Below, one piece after another: positions 1-5,773 of a stretch of 10,161 nt of DNA. Position 1 is the stretch's first letter. Each line of letters begins with the position of its first letter. The notes under the pieces are model-generated. The model was not told the origin of the DNA, ran no database searches, and saw only the letters and a list, made by a program, of their open reading frames with translations. Origin of the DNA: Candidatus Gastranaerophilales bacterium (GTDB lineage Bacteria; Cyanobacteriota; Vampirovibrionia; Gastranaerophilales; Gastranaerophilaceae); the NCBI GenBank assembly GCA_944326625.1, contig CALVER010000038.1, forward strand, positions 1-10,161. The letters run 5' to 3'. Position numbers and translations under genes: made by a program.

Positions 1-24
1 ATCCCGCAACAAGTGCGGGATGAC
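1..24 (+). repeat. 24-nt hairpin repeat, copy 1
   Basis: Arms ATCCCGCA and TGCGGGAT form a perfect 8-bp stem around the loop ACAAG, followed by GAC. Copies 2 (91-114) and 3 (minus strand, 5693-5716) keep the loop and the GAC flank, while their stem bases differ in matched pairs. It lies at the window edge, so the element may extend further left. It looks like a dispersed palindromic (REP/MITE-like) repeat rather than a terminator, because no T-run follows it. Confidence 0.75.
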
Positions 25-34
25 AAAAGTCATT

Positions 35-57
35 TCCCTCGCCCTACGGGAGAGGGA
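35..57. repeat. GC-rich hairpin in the pilin leader
   Basis: TCCCTC (35-40) pairs with GAGGGA (52-57), and inside that CCC (42-44) pairs with GGG (48-50) around a TAC triloop, with one G/A mismatch. A purine-rich stretch (58-71) follows that repeats AGGGAGAGGG. The base composition is far more GC-rich than the neighbouring genes, which fits an inserted repeat. Confidence 0.55.
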
Positions 58-90
58 TTAAGGGAGAGGGGGCTATCCGCTCATAATGAG

Positions 91-114
91 ATCCTGAAAC
101 AAGTTCAGGATGAC
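91..114 (+). repeat. 24-nt hairpin repeat, copy 2
   Basis: Arms ATCCTGAA and TTCAGGAT flank the loop ACAAG, with GAC after the stem, in the same layout as copy 1. Read in the frame of the downstream pilin it encodes LKQVQDD. Its right arm also supplies the only Shine-Dalgarno-like AGGA (107-110) in front of the possible GTG start at 121. Confidence 0.75.
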
Positions 115-119
115 AAATA

Positions 120-136
120 TGTGAGCGAAGCTCACA
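120..136. repeat. Hairpin over the candidate GTG start
   Basis: TGTGAGC (120-126) and GCTCACA (130-136) form a perfect 7-bp stem with a GAA triloop. It covers the possible GTG start codon at 121, so in RNA it could restrict initiation there. A regulatory role is inference. Confidence 0.5.
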
Positions 137-939
137 GAAAAGAACTTAACGTCCTAACGTCTTATCGTCTTAACAACTTTAAAAAGAAAGCCGCTTTCAC
201 CCTCGCCGAAGGTGCTACGCACGTAGACATGTCAGGCAACATTCGTCGTGTCGCGTTTACTCTGGCGGAAGTTTTGATAACCCTCGGCATAATCGGCGTT
301 GTGGCAGCGATGACAATACCGACATTAATTGCGAATTATCGGGAAAAAGTCATGGTAACAAAAGTTAAGCAGGGACATTCTTTGTTAATGAATGCAATTC
401 AATTATATATGGCTCAAAATAATTGTATAAATGCTTTGTGTTTGTTTGATACGAAGAAAACATCGGAACAAGTCGCGGCTGAATTAGGGACAGTGTTAAA
501 AGGAGCAAAGTTATGCAAAGCCGGTGATACTGGTAAATTTTGCAAAACATATTATTACAAAGCCAATCAACCTATTAAGATTGATGGTGTATATGGCGCA
601 GGTGATTCTTTGGGGCCTAGAGGACGAATATATTTGCCTAATGGTATTTCGTTTCAGACCGCCCAAGTATCCGAATGCCCGCGAACTGTTACAAGTATTA
701 TCAGGGATGAAAACGGATTTGAAATAGACAGAAAGGAAGTCGTATCCGAGATTTGCGCATATATCTATATGGATGTAAATAATGTGGAAGAGCCAAATCA
801 GTTCGGTGCTGATATGTATAGATATGATGCGAAAATTTCAGGTAAGGTAGTGCCGACAAATCAAAAGCTTTTAAATAGCGTATTAATATACAACAAGCTT
901 GAATACACGCCATATAATATTGGTGATCCTATAGAATAA
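121..939 (+). CDS. Type IV pilin-like / type II secretion pseudopilin with duplicated prepilin motif
   Basis: A prepilin-like protein: a prepilin peptidase would cleave before FTLAE and the following hydrophobic helix (LITLGIIGVV...) would anchor it in the inner membrane and pack it in a pseudopilus core. The functional motif is at 253-270 (A/FTLAE, Glu at mature position 5). A second AFTLAE lies 20 codons upstream (193-210) but is followed by a hydrophilic linker instead of a helix. The globular C-terminal part carries DVNNVEEPNQFGADMY, a motif shared with the second pilin. The start is uncertain. The frame is open to the left window edge and contains GTG at 13 (inside a hairpin), GTG at 121 (AGGA 10 nt upstream, inside another hairpin) and ATG at 229. 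ATG229 would give a textbook short basic leader, MSGNIRRVA, but its AAGG is about 16 nt away. The 939 end is certain. Family call is confident; role (pilus or secretion) is open. Confidence 0.8.
   Translation: MSEAHRKELNVLTSYRLNNFKKKAAFTLAEGATHVDMSGNIRRVAFTLAEVLITLGIIGVVAAMTIPTLIANYREKVMVTKVKQGHSLLMNAIQLYMAQNNCINALCLFDTKKTSEQVAAELGTVLKGAKLCKAGDTGKFCKTYYYKANQPIKIDGVYGAGDSLGPRGRIYLPNGISFQTAQVSECPRTVTSIIRDENGFEIDRKEVVSEICAYIYMDVNNVEEPNQFGADMYRYDAKISGKVVPTNQKLLNSVLIYNKLEYTPYNIGDPIE
147..178 (+). repeat. Degenerate octanucleotide tandem repeat
   Basis: Four consecutive 8-nt units read TAACGTCC, TAACGTCT, TATCGTCT and TAACAACT. The unit is not a multiple of three, so gain or loss of a unit would shift the frame between an upstream start and the pilin. 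The units are already imperfect, which lowers the expected slippage rate. Confidence 0.55.
193..270 (+). repeat. Duplicated AFTLAE prepilin motif with palindromic linker
   Basis: AFTLAE is encoded at 193-210 and again at 253-270, in frame and 60 nt apart. Five of the six codons differ, all synonymously (GCT/GCG, TTC/TTT, ACC/ACT, CTC/CTG, GCC/GCG). The linker contains an inverted repeat, CTACG-CA-CGTAG (215-226). The peptide motif is therefore preserved although the DNA has diverged, which argues against a fresh slippage duplication. Confidence 0.7.
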
Positions 940-984
940 ATCATTTTTGTGTAAACAAAATTTGCGTGAAGGATACACTTGTTC

Positions 985-1012
985 TTGATAAAAAATATTT
1001 TTATGGGATAAT
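985..1012 (+). promoter_or_regulatory. Probable sigma-70 promoter of fusA
   Basis: TTGATA (985-990) and GATAAT (1007-1012) are separated by 16 nt, and a TGn extended -10 element (1004-1006) precedes the -10 box. Transcription would begin near 1019, giving a leader of about 45 nt. An 11-nt direct repeat, ATTTTTGTGTA, occurs at 943-953 and 1011-1021, the second just after the -10; its meaning is unknown. Confidence 0.55.
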
Positions 1013-1063
1013 TTTTGTGTAGCTTAAATAGCAGAAGTACACAATTATATAAGGAAAGACAAA

Positions 1064-3151
1064 ATGGCTAGAAAAACTCCATTAGAAAAAATTAGAAACA
1101 TTGGTATTGCCGCTCACATTGATGCCGGTAAAACCACTACAACAGAGCGTATTTTGTTCTATACAGGTAAAACTCACAAAATCGGTGAAGTTCACGACGG
1201 TGCTGCTGTTACCGACTTTATGGAACAGGAACGCGAAAGAGGTATTACAATCCAATCCGCTGCTGTAACAGCATCCTGGAAAGGTCATCAGATTAATATC
1301 ATCGACACCCCGGGCCACGTTGACTTTACAATTGAAGTTGAACGTTCTTTGCGTGTATTGGACGGTGTTGTTGCTGTATTCTGTGCGGTTGGCGGTGTTC
1401 AATCTCAATCAGAAACAGTTTGGCGTCAAGCTAACAGATACGAAGTTCCGCGTATGGTTTTTGTTAACAAAATGGACAGAACCGGTGCTAACTTCTATCG
1501 TGTAGTTGACCAGATCAGAAACCGTTTGGGCGCTAACGCTCATCCTATCAGACTTCCTATCGGCGCTGAAGATCAATTCAAAGGTCTTATCGACTTATTT
1601 GAAATGAAAGCTTATATCTATACCAACGATTTGGGTACTGATATTAAAGTTGAAGATATTCCTGCTGATATGGCTGAAAAAGCTCAAGAATACAGAGATG
1701 CTCTTGTTGAAGCTATTGCAGAATGCGATGACGATATTATGATGAAATATCTCGAAGGCGAAGAAATTTCAATTGATGAATTGAAAAAAGGCTTGAGAAA
1801 AGGTGTTTGCGACAATAAAATTGTTCCGGTAACCTGCGGTACCGCTTTCAAAAACAAAGGGGTTCAGTTGTTATTGGATTCAATTGTTGAATTAATGCCT
1901 TCACCGGTTGACGTTAAAGCTATTGAAGGTGAACTTGAAGACGGTACAAAAGTTGAAAGACATTCATCTGATGATGAACCGTTCTCAGCTTTGGCTTTCA
2001 AAGTTATGACAGACCCTTATGTCGGCCGTTTGACATTCTTGAGAATATATTCAGGCAAATTGACTTCAGGTTCTTATGTTCTTAACGCTACTAACGGCAA
2101 AAAAGAACGTATTTCAAGACTTGTTCAAATGTATGCCGATCAAAGAATTGAAGAAAATGAAGTTTATGCAGGCGACATCTGTGCGGCTGTAGGTTTGAAA
2201 GATACCACAACAGGTGATACTTTGTGTGATGAAAAATCTCCGATTATCCTTGAAAAAATGGTATTCCCTGAACCTGTTATTTCAGTTGCTATTGAACCTA
2301 AAACAAAAGCAGACCAGGATAAAATGGGTATTGCTCTTCAAAAACTTGCTGAAGAAGATCCGTCATTCAAGGTTAAATCTGACAACGAAACAGGTCAGAC
2401 AATTATCTCAGGTATGGGCGAACTTCACTTAGACATTATTGTTGACCGTTTGCTCAGAGAATTCAAAGTTGACGCAAATGTTGGTAAACCTCAGGTAGCT
2501 TACCGTGAAACTATCCGCGGAAACGCTGATCAGGATTCTAAATTCATCCGTCAATCAGGTGGTAAAGGTCAATACGGTCACGTTAAGATTAAAATTTCAC
2601 CTGCTGAAGAAAATGCCGGATTTGTATTTGAAAACAAAATCGTCGGTGGTGCTATTCCTAAAGAATATATTGAACCTGCAAGAAAAGGTATGGAAGAAGC
2701 ACTTGAAGGCGGTATCTTAGCCGGTTATCCGATGATAGACGTTAAGGTTGAACTTTATGACGGTTCTTACCACGAAGTCGACTCATCTGAAATGGCATTC
2801 AAAATTGCCGGTTCTATGGCAATTAAAGAAGGCTGCCGTAAAGCAAAACCGTGTATCCTTGAACCTATGATGAAGGTTGAAATTGAAGTACCGGAAGAAA
2901 ACACAGGCGACATTATCGGTGATATTTCATCACGCAGAGGCCGTGTTGAAGGTATGGAAATTATCGAAGGTACCGGAATTCAAAAAATCAATGCGATTGT
3001 ACCTCTCGGCGAAATGTTCGGTTATGCAACGGATATCCGTTCAAAAACTCAAGGCCGCGGTACTTTCTCAATGGAATTCAAATGCTACGAGCAGGTTCCT
3101 GCAAATATCGAAAAAGAAATTATCGAAAAATCAGGCGCTGCAAAAGCATAA
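1064..3151 (+). CDS. fusA: Elongation factor G (EF-G), translational GTPase
   Basis: EF-G catalyses GTP-driven translocation of tRNA and mRNA on the ribosome and helps in ribosome recycling. All GTPase motifs are intact: G1 AHIDAGKT (residues 17-24), switch I/G2 ERERGITI (56-63), G3 DTPGH (81-85) and G4 NKMD (135-138). Domain II follows at about 300-400, domain III at about 405-480, domain IV with the SGGKGQYGH segment and IPKEYIEPARKGMEEAL, and domain V to the end. Its length of 695 residues is standard. The start is supported by AAGGA (1051-1055) 8 nt before the ATG and by the conserved MARKTPLEKIRNIGI N-terminus. Unusually, rpsL, rpsG and tuf are not adjacent: the gene has its own promoter and terminator and appears monocistronic. 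Whether a second EF-G exists elsewhere cannot be judged here; the intact motifs suggest the housekeeping enzyme. Confidence 0.98.
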   Translation: MARKTPLEKIRNIGIAAHIDAGKTTTTERILFYTGKTHKIGEVHDGAAVTDFMEQERERGITIQSAAVTASWKGHQINIIDTPGHVDFTIEVERSLRVLDGVVAVFCAVGGVQSQSETVWRQANRYEVPRMVFVNKMDRTGANFYRVVDQIRNRLGANAHPIRLPIGAEDQFKGLIDLFEMKAYIYTNDLGTDIKVEDIPADMAEKAQEYRDALVEAIAECDDDIMMKYLEGEEISIDELKKGLRKGVCDNKIVPVTCGTAFKNKGVQLLLDSIVELMPSPVDVKAIEGELEDGTKVERHSSDDEPFSALAFKVMTDPYVGRLTFLRIYSGKLTSGSYVLNATNGKKERISRLVQMYADQRIEENEVYAGDICAAVGLKDTTTGDTLCDEKSPIILEKMVFPEPVISVAIEPKTKADQDKMGIALQKLAEEDPSFKVKSDNETGQTIISGMGELHLDIIVDRLLREFKVDANVGKPQVAYRETIRGNADQDSKFIRQSGGKGQYGHVKIKISPAEENAGFVFENKIVGGAIPKEYIEPARKGMEEALEGGILAGYPMIDVKVELYDGSYHEVDSSEMAFKIAGSMAIKEGCRKAKPCILEPMMKVEIEVPEENTGDIIGDISSRRGRVEGMEIIEGTGIQKINAIVPLGEMFGYATDIRSKTQGRGTFSMEFKCYEQVPANIEKEIIEKSGAAKA

Positions 3152-3167
3152 TGAATTTGATAACTAT

Positions 3168-3201
3168 AAAAAGGAGCTCTCTGAAAGAGAGCTCCTTTTT
3201 T
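3168..3201 (+). terminator. Rho-independent terminator of fusA
   Basis: AAGGAGCTCTCT (3171-3182) and AGAGAGCTCCTT (3186-3197) form a perfect 12-bp stem with a GAA loop. Three further A-T pairs extend it into the T-run (3196-3201). It lies 17 nt after the fusA stop codon and is a strong intrinsic terminator. Confidence 0.92.
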
Positions 3202-3243
3202 AAGTCTTTTGCCGGCTCTACTGACTACTCTGACCTGCTGTAT

Positions 3244-3265
3244 TATGTAACATTTTGTTAACATA
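3244..3265. promoter_or_regulatory. Imperfect inverted repeat upstream of the 3341 gene
   Basis: TATGTAACA (3244-3252) and TGTTAACATA (3256-3265) are inverted with one bulged base and a TTT spacer. It sits about 75 nt before the next start codon, where an operator could lie. I found no convincing -35/-10 pair in 3202-3340, so the promoter of the next gene is unassigned. Confidence 0.3.
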
Positions 3266-3340
3266 AAAAATAAATATCCTAAAGTTTTTGCGCACAAACA
3301 CCGTAAACATAAGTACAAAGTATTTAGAAAGGAACGCTTT

Positions 3341-4510
3341 ATGGGAATGGCAGCAGGACAAGCGCGTTTGCTAAGCATTACCGCAAGACTGAGCGATAAT
3401 GAAGCTAATGGTCAAGCGCTTTCATATTCCAAACAACGCCTTGCGGATGAAACCGAGCAGTTAAATACTGCTTATAACAATGCGCTTGCTGCAACTAAAT
3501 TAACCGTTCTCACAGGGTTCAACGGTTCTATTGCAAATTATACGGATATTTCATACGGTCTTATGACCGGCTACCAAACTGTTGCCTGCGGCAAACAATA
3601 TATTGTAACCGATACAAAAGGTAGAATTCTTGTAACGGATAAACAGGCAAAAGCCTTTGAAGCAGGTAACGGTGACTTTAATATATTCCTTGCGGAAATA
3701 AACGGCAATGATCCGGGTTATACACAGGCGGATTTGACTGCGACTATAAATGATACTGATCAAACAGCTAAAAATGAATCTTTACAAAAAATTCATGATG
3801 CATGGGATGCTTATTTTGCATCTGTGGGTATTACATTTGAAGATGAAGAACATGGCCTTGGTAATTCAAATATAGAATACGGTTATCAAACTTTCGGCGG
3901 TGGAAATAGTTTATTTAACGGCTATGCAACTTACAAACTGAACGGCGATGTTAAAGCCATTAACTACGAAGGTACAACACAGGAGCAGCGTGAATTATAC
4001 GATTATGCAGTTGCAATAACAAGTTATTATTATACCGGCGGAGCTAATTATAACCCTGTAGGATCAACTGCAAACGTGAATTTACAAACTGCCAATGACG
4101 TTGATTCAGGCTATATTGATTATTTGAGAAACATATTTAACAAAATGGCTTCCTCAGGATATTATACCGAAGAAAGCGAAGCCGATACAATAAAAGATGA
4201 TGCATGGTTTGAACAGCAAATAAAAGAAGGCAAACTTCTTCTTGAATATTTCTCAGCAACCGAGGGCGATTTTGTCTCAACAACTATCAGCGATGACGAC
4301 GCTATACAGGAAGTCGAAGACGAACGCGAAATCGCACGTGTTGAGGCTAAATACAATCAGGATATTGCAGCATTGGAAAAGAAAGATCAATATATTGATC
4401 TGGAATTGAAAAAATTGGATACGGAGCATAACGCACTTCAGACAGAATACGAATCAGTTAAAAATGTTGTAGATAAAAACGTCGAAAAATCATTCAGTAT
4501 GTTTAGTTAA
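3341..4510 (+). CDS. Hypothetical protein with charged coiled-coil C-terminus
   Basis: I do not recognise a characterised family with confidence. The 389-residue protein opens MGMAAGQARLLSITARLSDN, a helix-prone segment reminiscent of flagellar hook/filament-associated N-termini, but this is only a resemblance. No signal peptide or membrane segment is visible. The middle (about 60-290) is rich in Asn, Tyr, Gly and Asp. The last 65 residues are strongly charged and heptad-like (EREIARVEAKYNQDIAALEK, then LELKKLDTEHNALQTEYE), so probably coiled coil, and the protein ends in SFSMFS. It has no cysteine-rich or catalytic motif. Start choice is good: AGAAAGGA (3326-3333) ends 7 nt before ATG 3341; the second in-frame ATG at 3347 would be too far from it. 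It is transcribed alone, between the fusA terminator and its own terminator. A structural, secreted or surface-appendage role is possible but unproven. Confidence 0.85.
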   Translation: MGMAAGQARLLSITARLSDNEANGQALSYSKQRLADETEQLNTAYNNALAATKLTVLTGFNGSIANYTDISYGLMTGYQTVACGKQYIVTDTKGRILVTDKQAKAFEAGNGDFNIFLAEINGNDPGYTQADLTATINDTDQTAKNESLQKIHDAWDAYFASVGITFEDEEHGLGNSNIEYGYQTFGGGNSLFNGYATYKLNGDVKAINYEGTTQEQRELYDYAVAITSYYYTGGANYNPVGSTANVNLQTANDVDSGYIDYLRNIFNKMASSGYYTEESEADTIKDDAWFEQQIKEGKLLLEYFSATEGDFVSTTISDDDAIQEVEDEREIARVEAKYNQDIAALEKKDQYIDLELKKLDTEHNALQTEYESVKNVVDKNVEKSFSMFS

Positions 4511-4559
4511 TAAATTCAAATATATAATAATTTACCTTTTCCTACTAAATTTTTGTAAC

Positions 4560-4581
4560 ACCGCTTTTAAAGCGGTTTTTT
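4560..4581 (+). terminator. Rho-independent terminator after the hypothetical gene
   Basis: ACCGCT (4560-4565) and AGCGGT (4571-4576), with the loop TTTAA, are followed by TTTTTTA. It lies 50 nt after the stop at 4510. The convergent regulator gene stops at 4585, only 3 nt away, so the hairpin may also mark its end, although the opposite strand lacks a clean T-run. Confidence 0.8.
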
Positions 4582-4584
4582 ATT

Positions 4585-4800
4585 TTACAAATTAAAATCT
4601 AAAAGTTCACAAATCCGCATATTAAAAGCTTTTGAAATCTGTAAAAGATTAGTATAACGGATATCTGTTTTGCCGGTTTCAATATTGCTAAGCCCGTGAA
4701 CAGAAATGTTTGCAAGTTCCGCAAGCTGTTCCTGACTCAATTGTCGCGTTACCCGTTCAAATTTTATTTTTTGTCCCAACTTTACTAACTCTATATTCAT
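4585..4800 (-). CDS. Small Cro/C1-type (XRE) helix-turn-helix regulator
   Basis: A 71-residue single-domain DNA-binding protein of the Cro/C1 (XRE) type. The helix-turn-helix is clear: LSQEQLAELANISVHGLSNI (about residues 21-40), followed by the typical ETGKTD and a YTNLLQISKAF helix. It ends ELLDFNL just after the DNA-binding fold, so there is no sensor or dimerisation domain of any size. It is divergent from the pilin gene starting at 4888, separated by only 87 bp with operator-like symmetry, so it probably represses the pilin and/or itself; this is inference from layout. The ribosome site before its ATG is weak (no clear purine run), suggesting low expression. Solitary proteins like this also occur in toxin-antitoxin and phage modules, but no partner is present here. 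Confidence 0.9.
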   Translation of the reverse strand: MNIELVKLGQKIKFERVTRQLSQEQLAELANISVHGLSNIETGKTDIRYTNLLQISKAFNMRICELLDFNL

Positions 4801-4820
4801 ATTATTAATATTCTATCTGC

Positions 4821-4849
4821 TTGACAATGTTAAATACATTCATTATAAT
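4821..4849 (+). promoter_or_regulatory. Full-consensus sigma-70 promoter for the second pilin
   Basis: TTGACA (4821-4826) and TATAAT (4844-4849) are both perfect consensus and separated by the optimal 17 nt. Initiation would be near 4856, about 32 nt before the pilin ATG. Such a strong promoter would be expected to be held in check, and the overlapping palindrome gives a plausible means. Confidence 0.85.
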
Positions 4850-4873
4850 GAATACAAAATAATTATAATGAAT
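4838..4873. promoter_or_regulatory. Candidate operator: 16-bp palindrome plus repeated half
   Basis: ATTCATTATAATGAAT (4838-4853) is a perfect 16-bp palindrome that includes the whole -10 box. Its right 12 bases, ATTATAATGAAT, recur exactly at 4862-4873, 20 bp downstream (about two helix turns), over the start of the transcript. Position and symmetry fit a binding site for a dimeric HTH protein, most simply the adjacent 4585-4800 product. Binding is inferred, not shown. Confidence 0.6.
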
Positions 4874-4887
4874 AATGAGGTAGTAAT

Positions 4888-5613
4888 ATGAATATAAATA
4901 GAAAAATCAGGGAAAAAAATTCAGCTTTTACACTTGCTGAGGTCTTGATAACATTGGGGATTATAGGAGTTGTAGCGGCTATGACAATTCCGACACTTAT
5001 TTCAAAGTATCAGCATTTAGTTCTTGAAACAGGTTTTAAAAAGTCTTATTCTGCATTAACAAAAGCGTTAATACCCGTACAGTTTGAATTTTACGGCAGT
5101 ATGAATAACGGAGACATAAGGAGAACGGATTTTTATAATGCGTTATGGGACAGTTATAAAATTTCAAAAGATACAGTGGAGTCTTCGGGAGGTTATGGAA
5201 CTTTTATTGAAATGGGGTATTCGGATGGCAAAAATTCGTTGGTAAGATCTTACAGCAGCAAAAATGTGCCTAATCCGGGTTGTCCTCAGCTGCCGCATTT
5301 ACTTTTGCCCGACGGAAGTGCCGTAGGAGGTATGTATAACTGCAGTGCCAATTGGATTGTTATAGATTCAAACGGTAAAAAGGGGCCGAATACATTTGGA
5401 TATGACATATTTTATTTTGGAATAGACAGTACAACCAAGAAATTGAAACCTCTTGGTGAAGGTGCTTACGGGTATTGGAATTTTGCCGATCAAAGCACTT
5501 ATTGTTCAAAAAATTCCGATAATGATATGAATGGTTTAGGCTGTACATATTGGGCATTAAAAAATAAATGCCCTGATGATGAGACAAAAACTTACTGGCA
5601 ATGTCTGGATTAA
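4888..5613 (+). CDS. Type IV pilin-like / type II secretion pseudopilin
   Basis: A 241-residue prepilin. The leader MNINRKIREKNSA is short and basic, the cleavage site is A13/F14 (Ala rather than the usual Gly at -1), Glu18 is mature position 5, and a hydrophobic helix of about 20 residues follows. After the helix comes a polar stalk (KYQHLVLETGFKKSYSALTK) and a globular head with several cysteines that could form disulfides outside the membrane. The head contains DSNGKKGPNTFGYDIFYF, matching the motif in the first pilin of this window. Start is supported by GAGG (4877-4880) 7 nt before the ATG. It is single, not in a gsp/pil operon, driven by a consensus promoter and divergent from an HTH gene. 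Exact role (minor pilin, secretion pseudopilin or competence-type pilin) cannot be told from sequence. Confidence 0.93.
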   Translation: MNINRKIREKNSAFTLAEVLITLGIIGVVAAMTIPTLISKYQHLVLETGFKKSYSALTKALIPVQFEFYGSMNNGDIRRTDFYNALWDSYKISKDTVESSGGYGTFIEMGYSDGKNSLVRSYSSKNVPNPGCPQLPHLLLPDGSAVGGMYNCSANWIVIDSNGKKGPNTFGYDIFYFGIDSTTKKLKPLGEGAYGYWNFADQSTYCSKNSDNDMNGLGCTYWALKNKCPDDETKTYWQCLD

Positions 5614-5620
5614 GATATTC

Positions 5621-5677
5621 AGCCTGCATGTCAGCGCCGCCTGTAGTGTACAGGTGCGATACCTGCATAACAAAAAG
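5621..5677. repeat. Degenerate repeat A with hairpin, downstream of pilin
   Basis: It starts AGCCTGCA (5621-5628), contains the small inverted repeat CAGGT-GCGAT-ACCTG (5651-5665), and ends ATACCTG followed by an ACAAAAAG tract. A shorter relative lies at 5741-5768 with the same beginning and end, as if internally deleted. There is no coding potential I can support. Confidence 0.4.
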
Positions 5678-5692
5678 TCCAATAGATAATAC

Positions 5693-5716
5693 GTCATTCC
5701 GGAATTGTTCCGGAAT
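5693..5716 (-). repeat. 24-nt hairpin repeat, copy 3
   Basis: On the minus strand the arms ATTCCGGA and TCCGGAAT flank the loop ACAAT, with GAC after the stem, the same architecture as copies 1 and 2 with different but compensated stem bases. On the plus strand it is followed by CTTTT, so it may double as a weak terminator for the pilin about 80 nt upstream. No other terminator is visible between the convergent pilin and ileS genes. Confidence 0.7.
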
Positions 5717-5740
5717 CTTTTAAAAGTTTCTGTAGGATTT

Positions 5741-5768
5741 AGCCTGCAGGGCATACCTGACAAAAGAT
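5741..5768. repeat. Degenerate repeat B, short relative of repeat A
   Basis: AGCCTGCA (5741-5748) is followed closely by ATACCTG and ACAAAAG, the ends of repeat A without its middle. Repeats A and B therefore flank hairpin copy 3. This could be the remains of a larger repeated unit; chance similarity is not excluded for such short matches. Confidence 0.35.
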
Positions 5769-5773
5769 TTAAA

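Noticed and set aside
13..120. GTG at 13 as the true pilin start
   Set aside because: The codon sits inside repeat copy 1, lacks a ribosome site, and the residues up to 120 are translated repeats; the frame is simply open to the window edge.
1..178. CRISPR array at the left edge
   Set aside because: The repeats are different hairpins of unequal length and spacing, with no regular unique spacers and no cas genes.
943..960. Terminator after the first pilin (TTTTGT/ACAAAA hairpin)
   Set aside because: The stem is only 6 A/T-rich pairs with no proper T-run after it, so it is too weak to call.
1082..1408. 108-residue open frame on the minus strand within fusA
   Set aside because: An antisense shadow of the EF-G GTPase domain, with no ribosome site and no family resemblance.
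3085..3378. 97-residue minus-strand frame across the fusA terminator
   Set aside because: It would read through the perfect terminator hairpin and overlaps two real gene ends; no support.
5360..5668. 102-residue open frame on the minus strand overlapping the pilin 3' end
   Set aside because: It overlaps the pilin antisense and begins inside the degenerate repeat; no ribosome site or domain.
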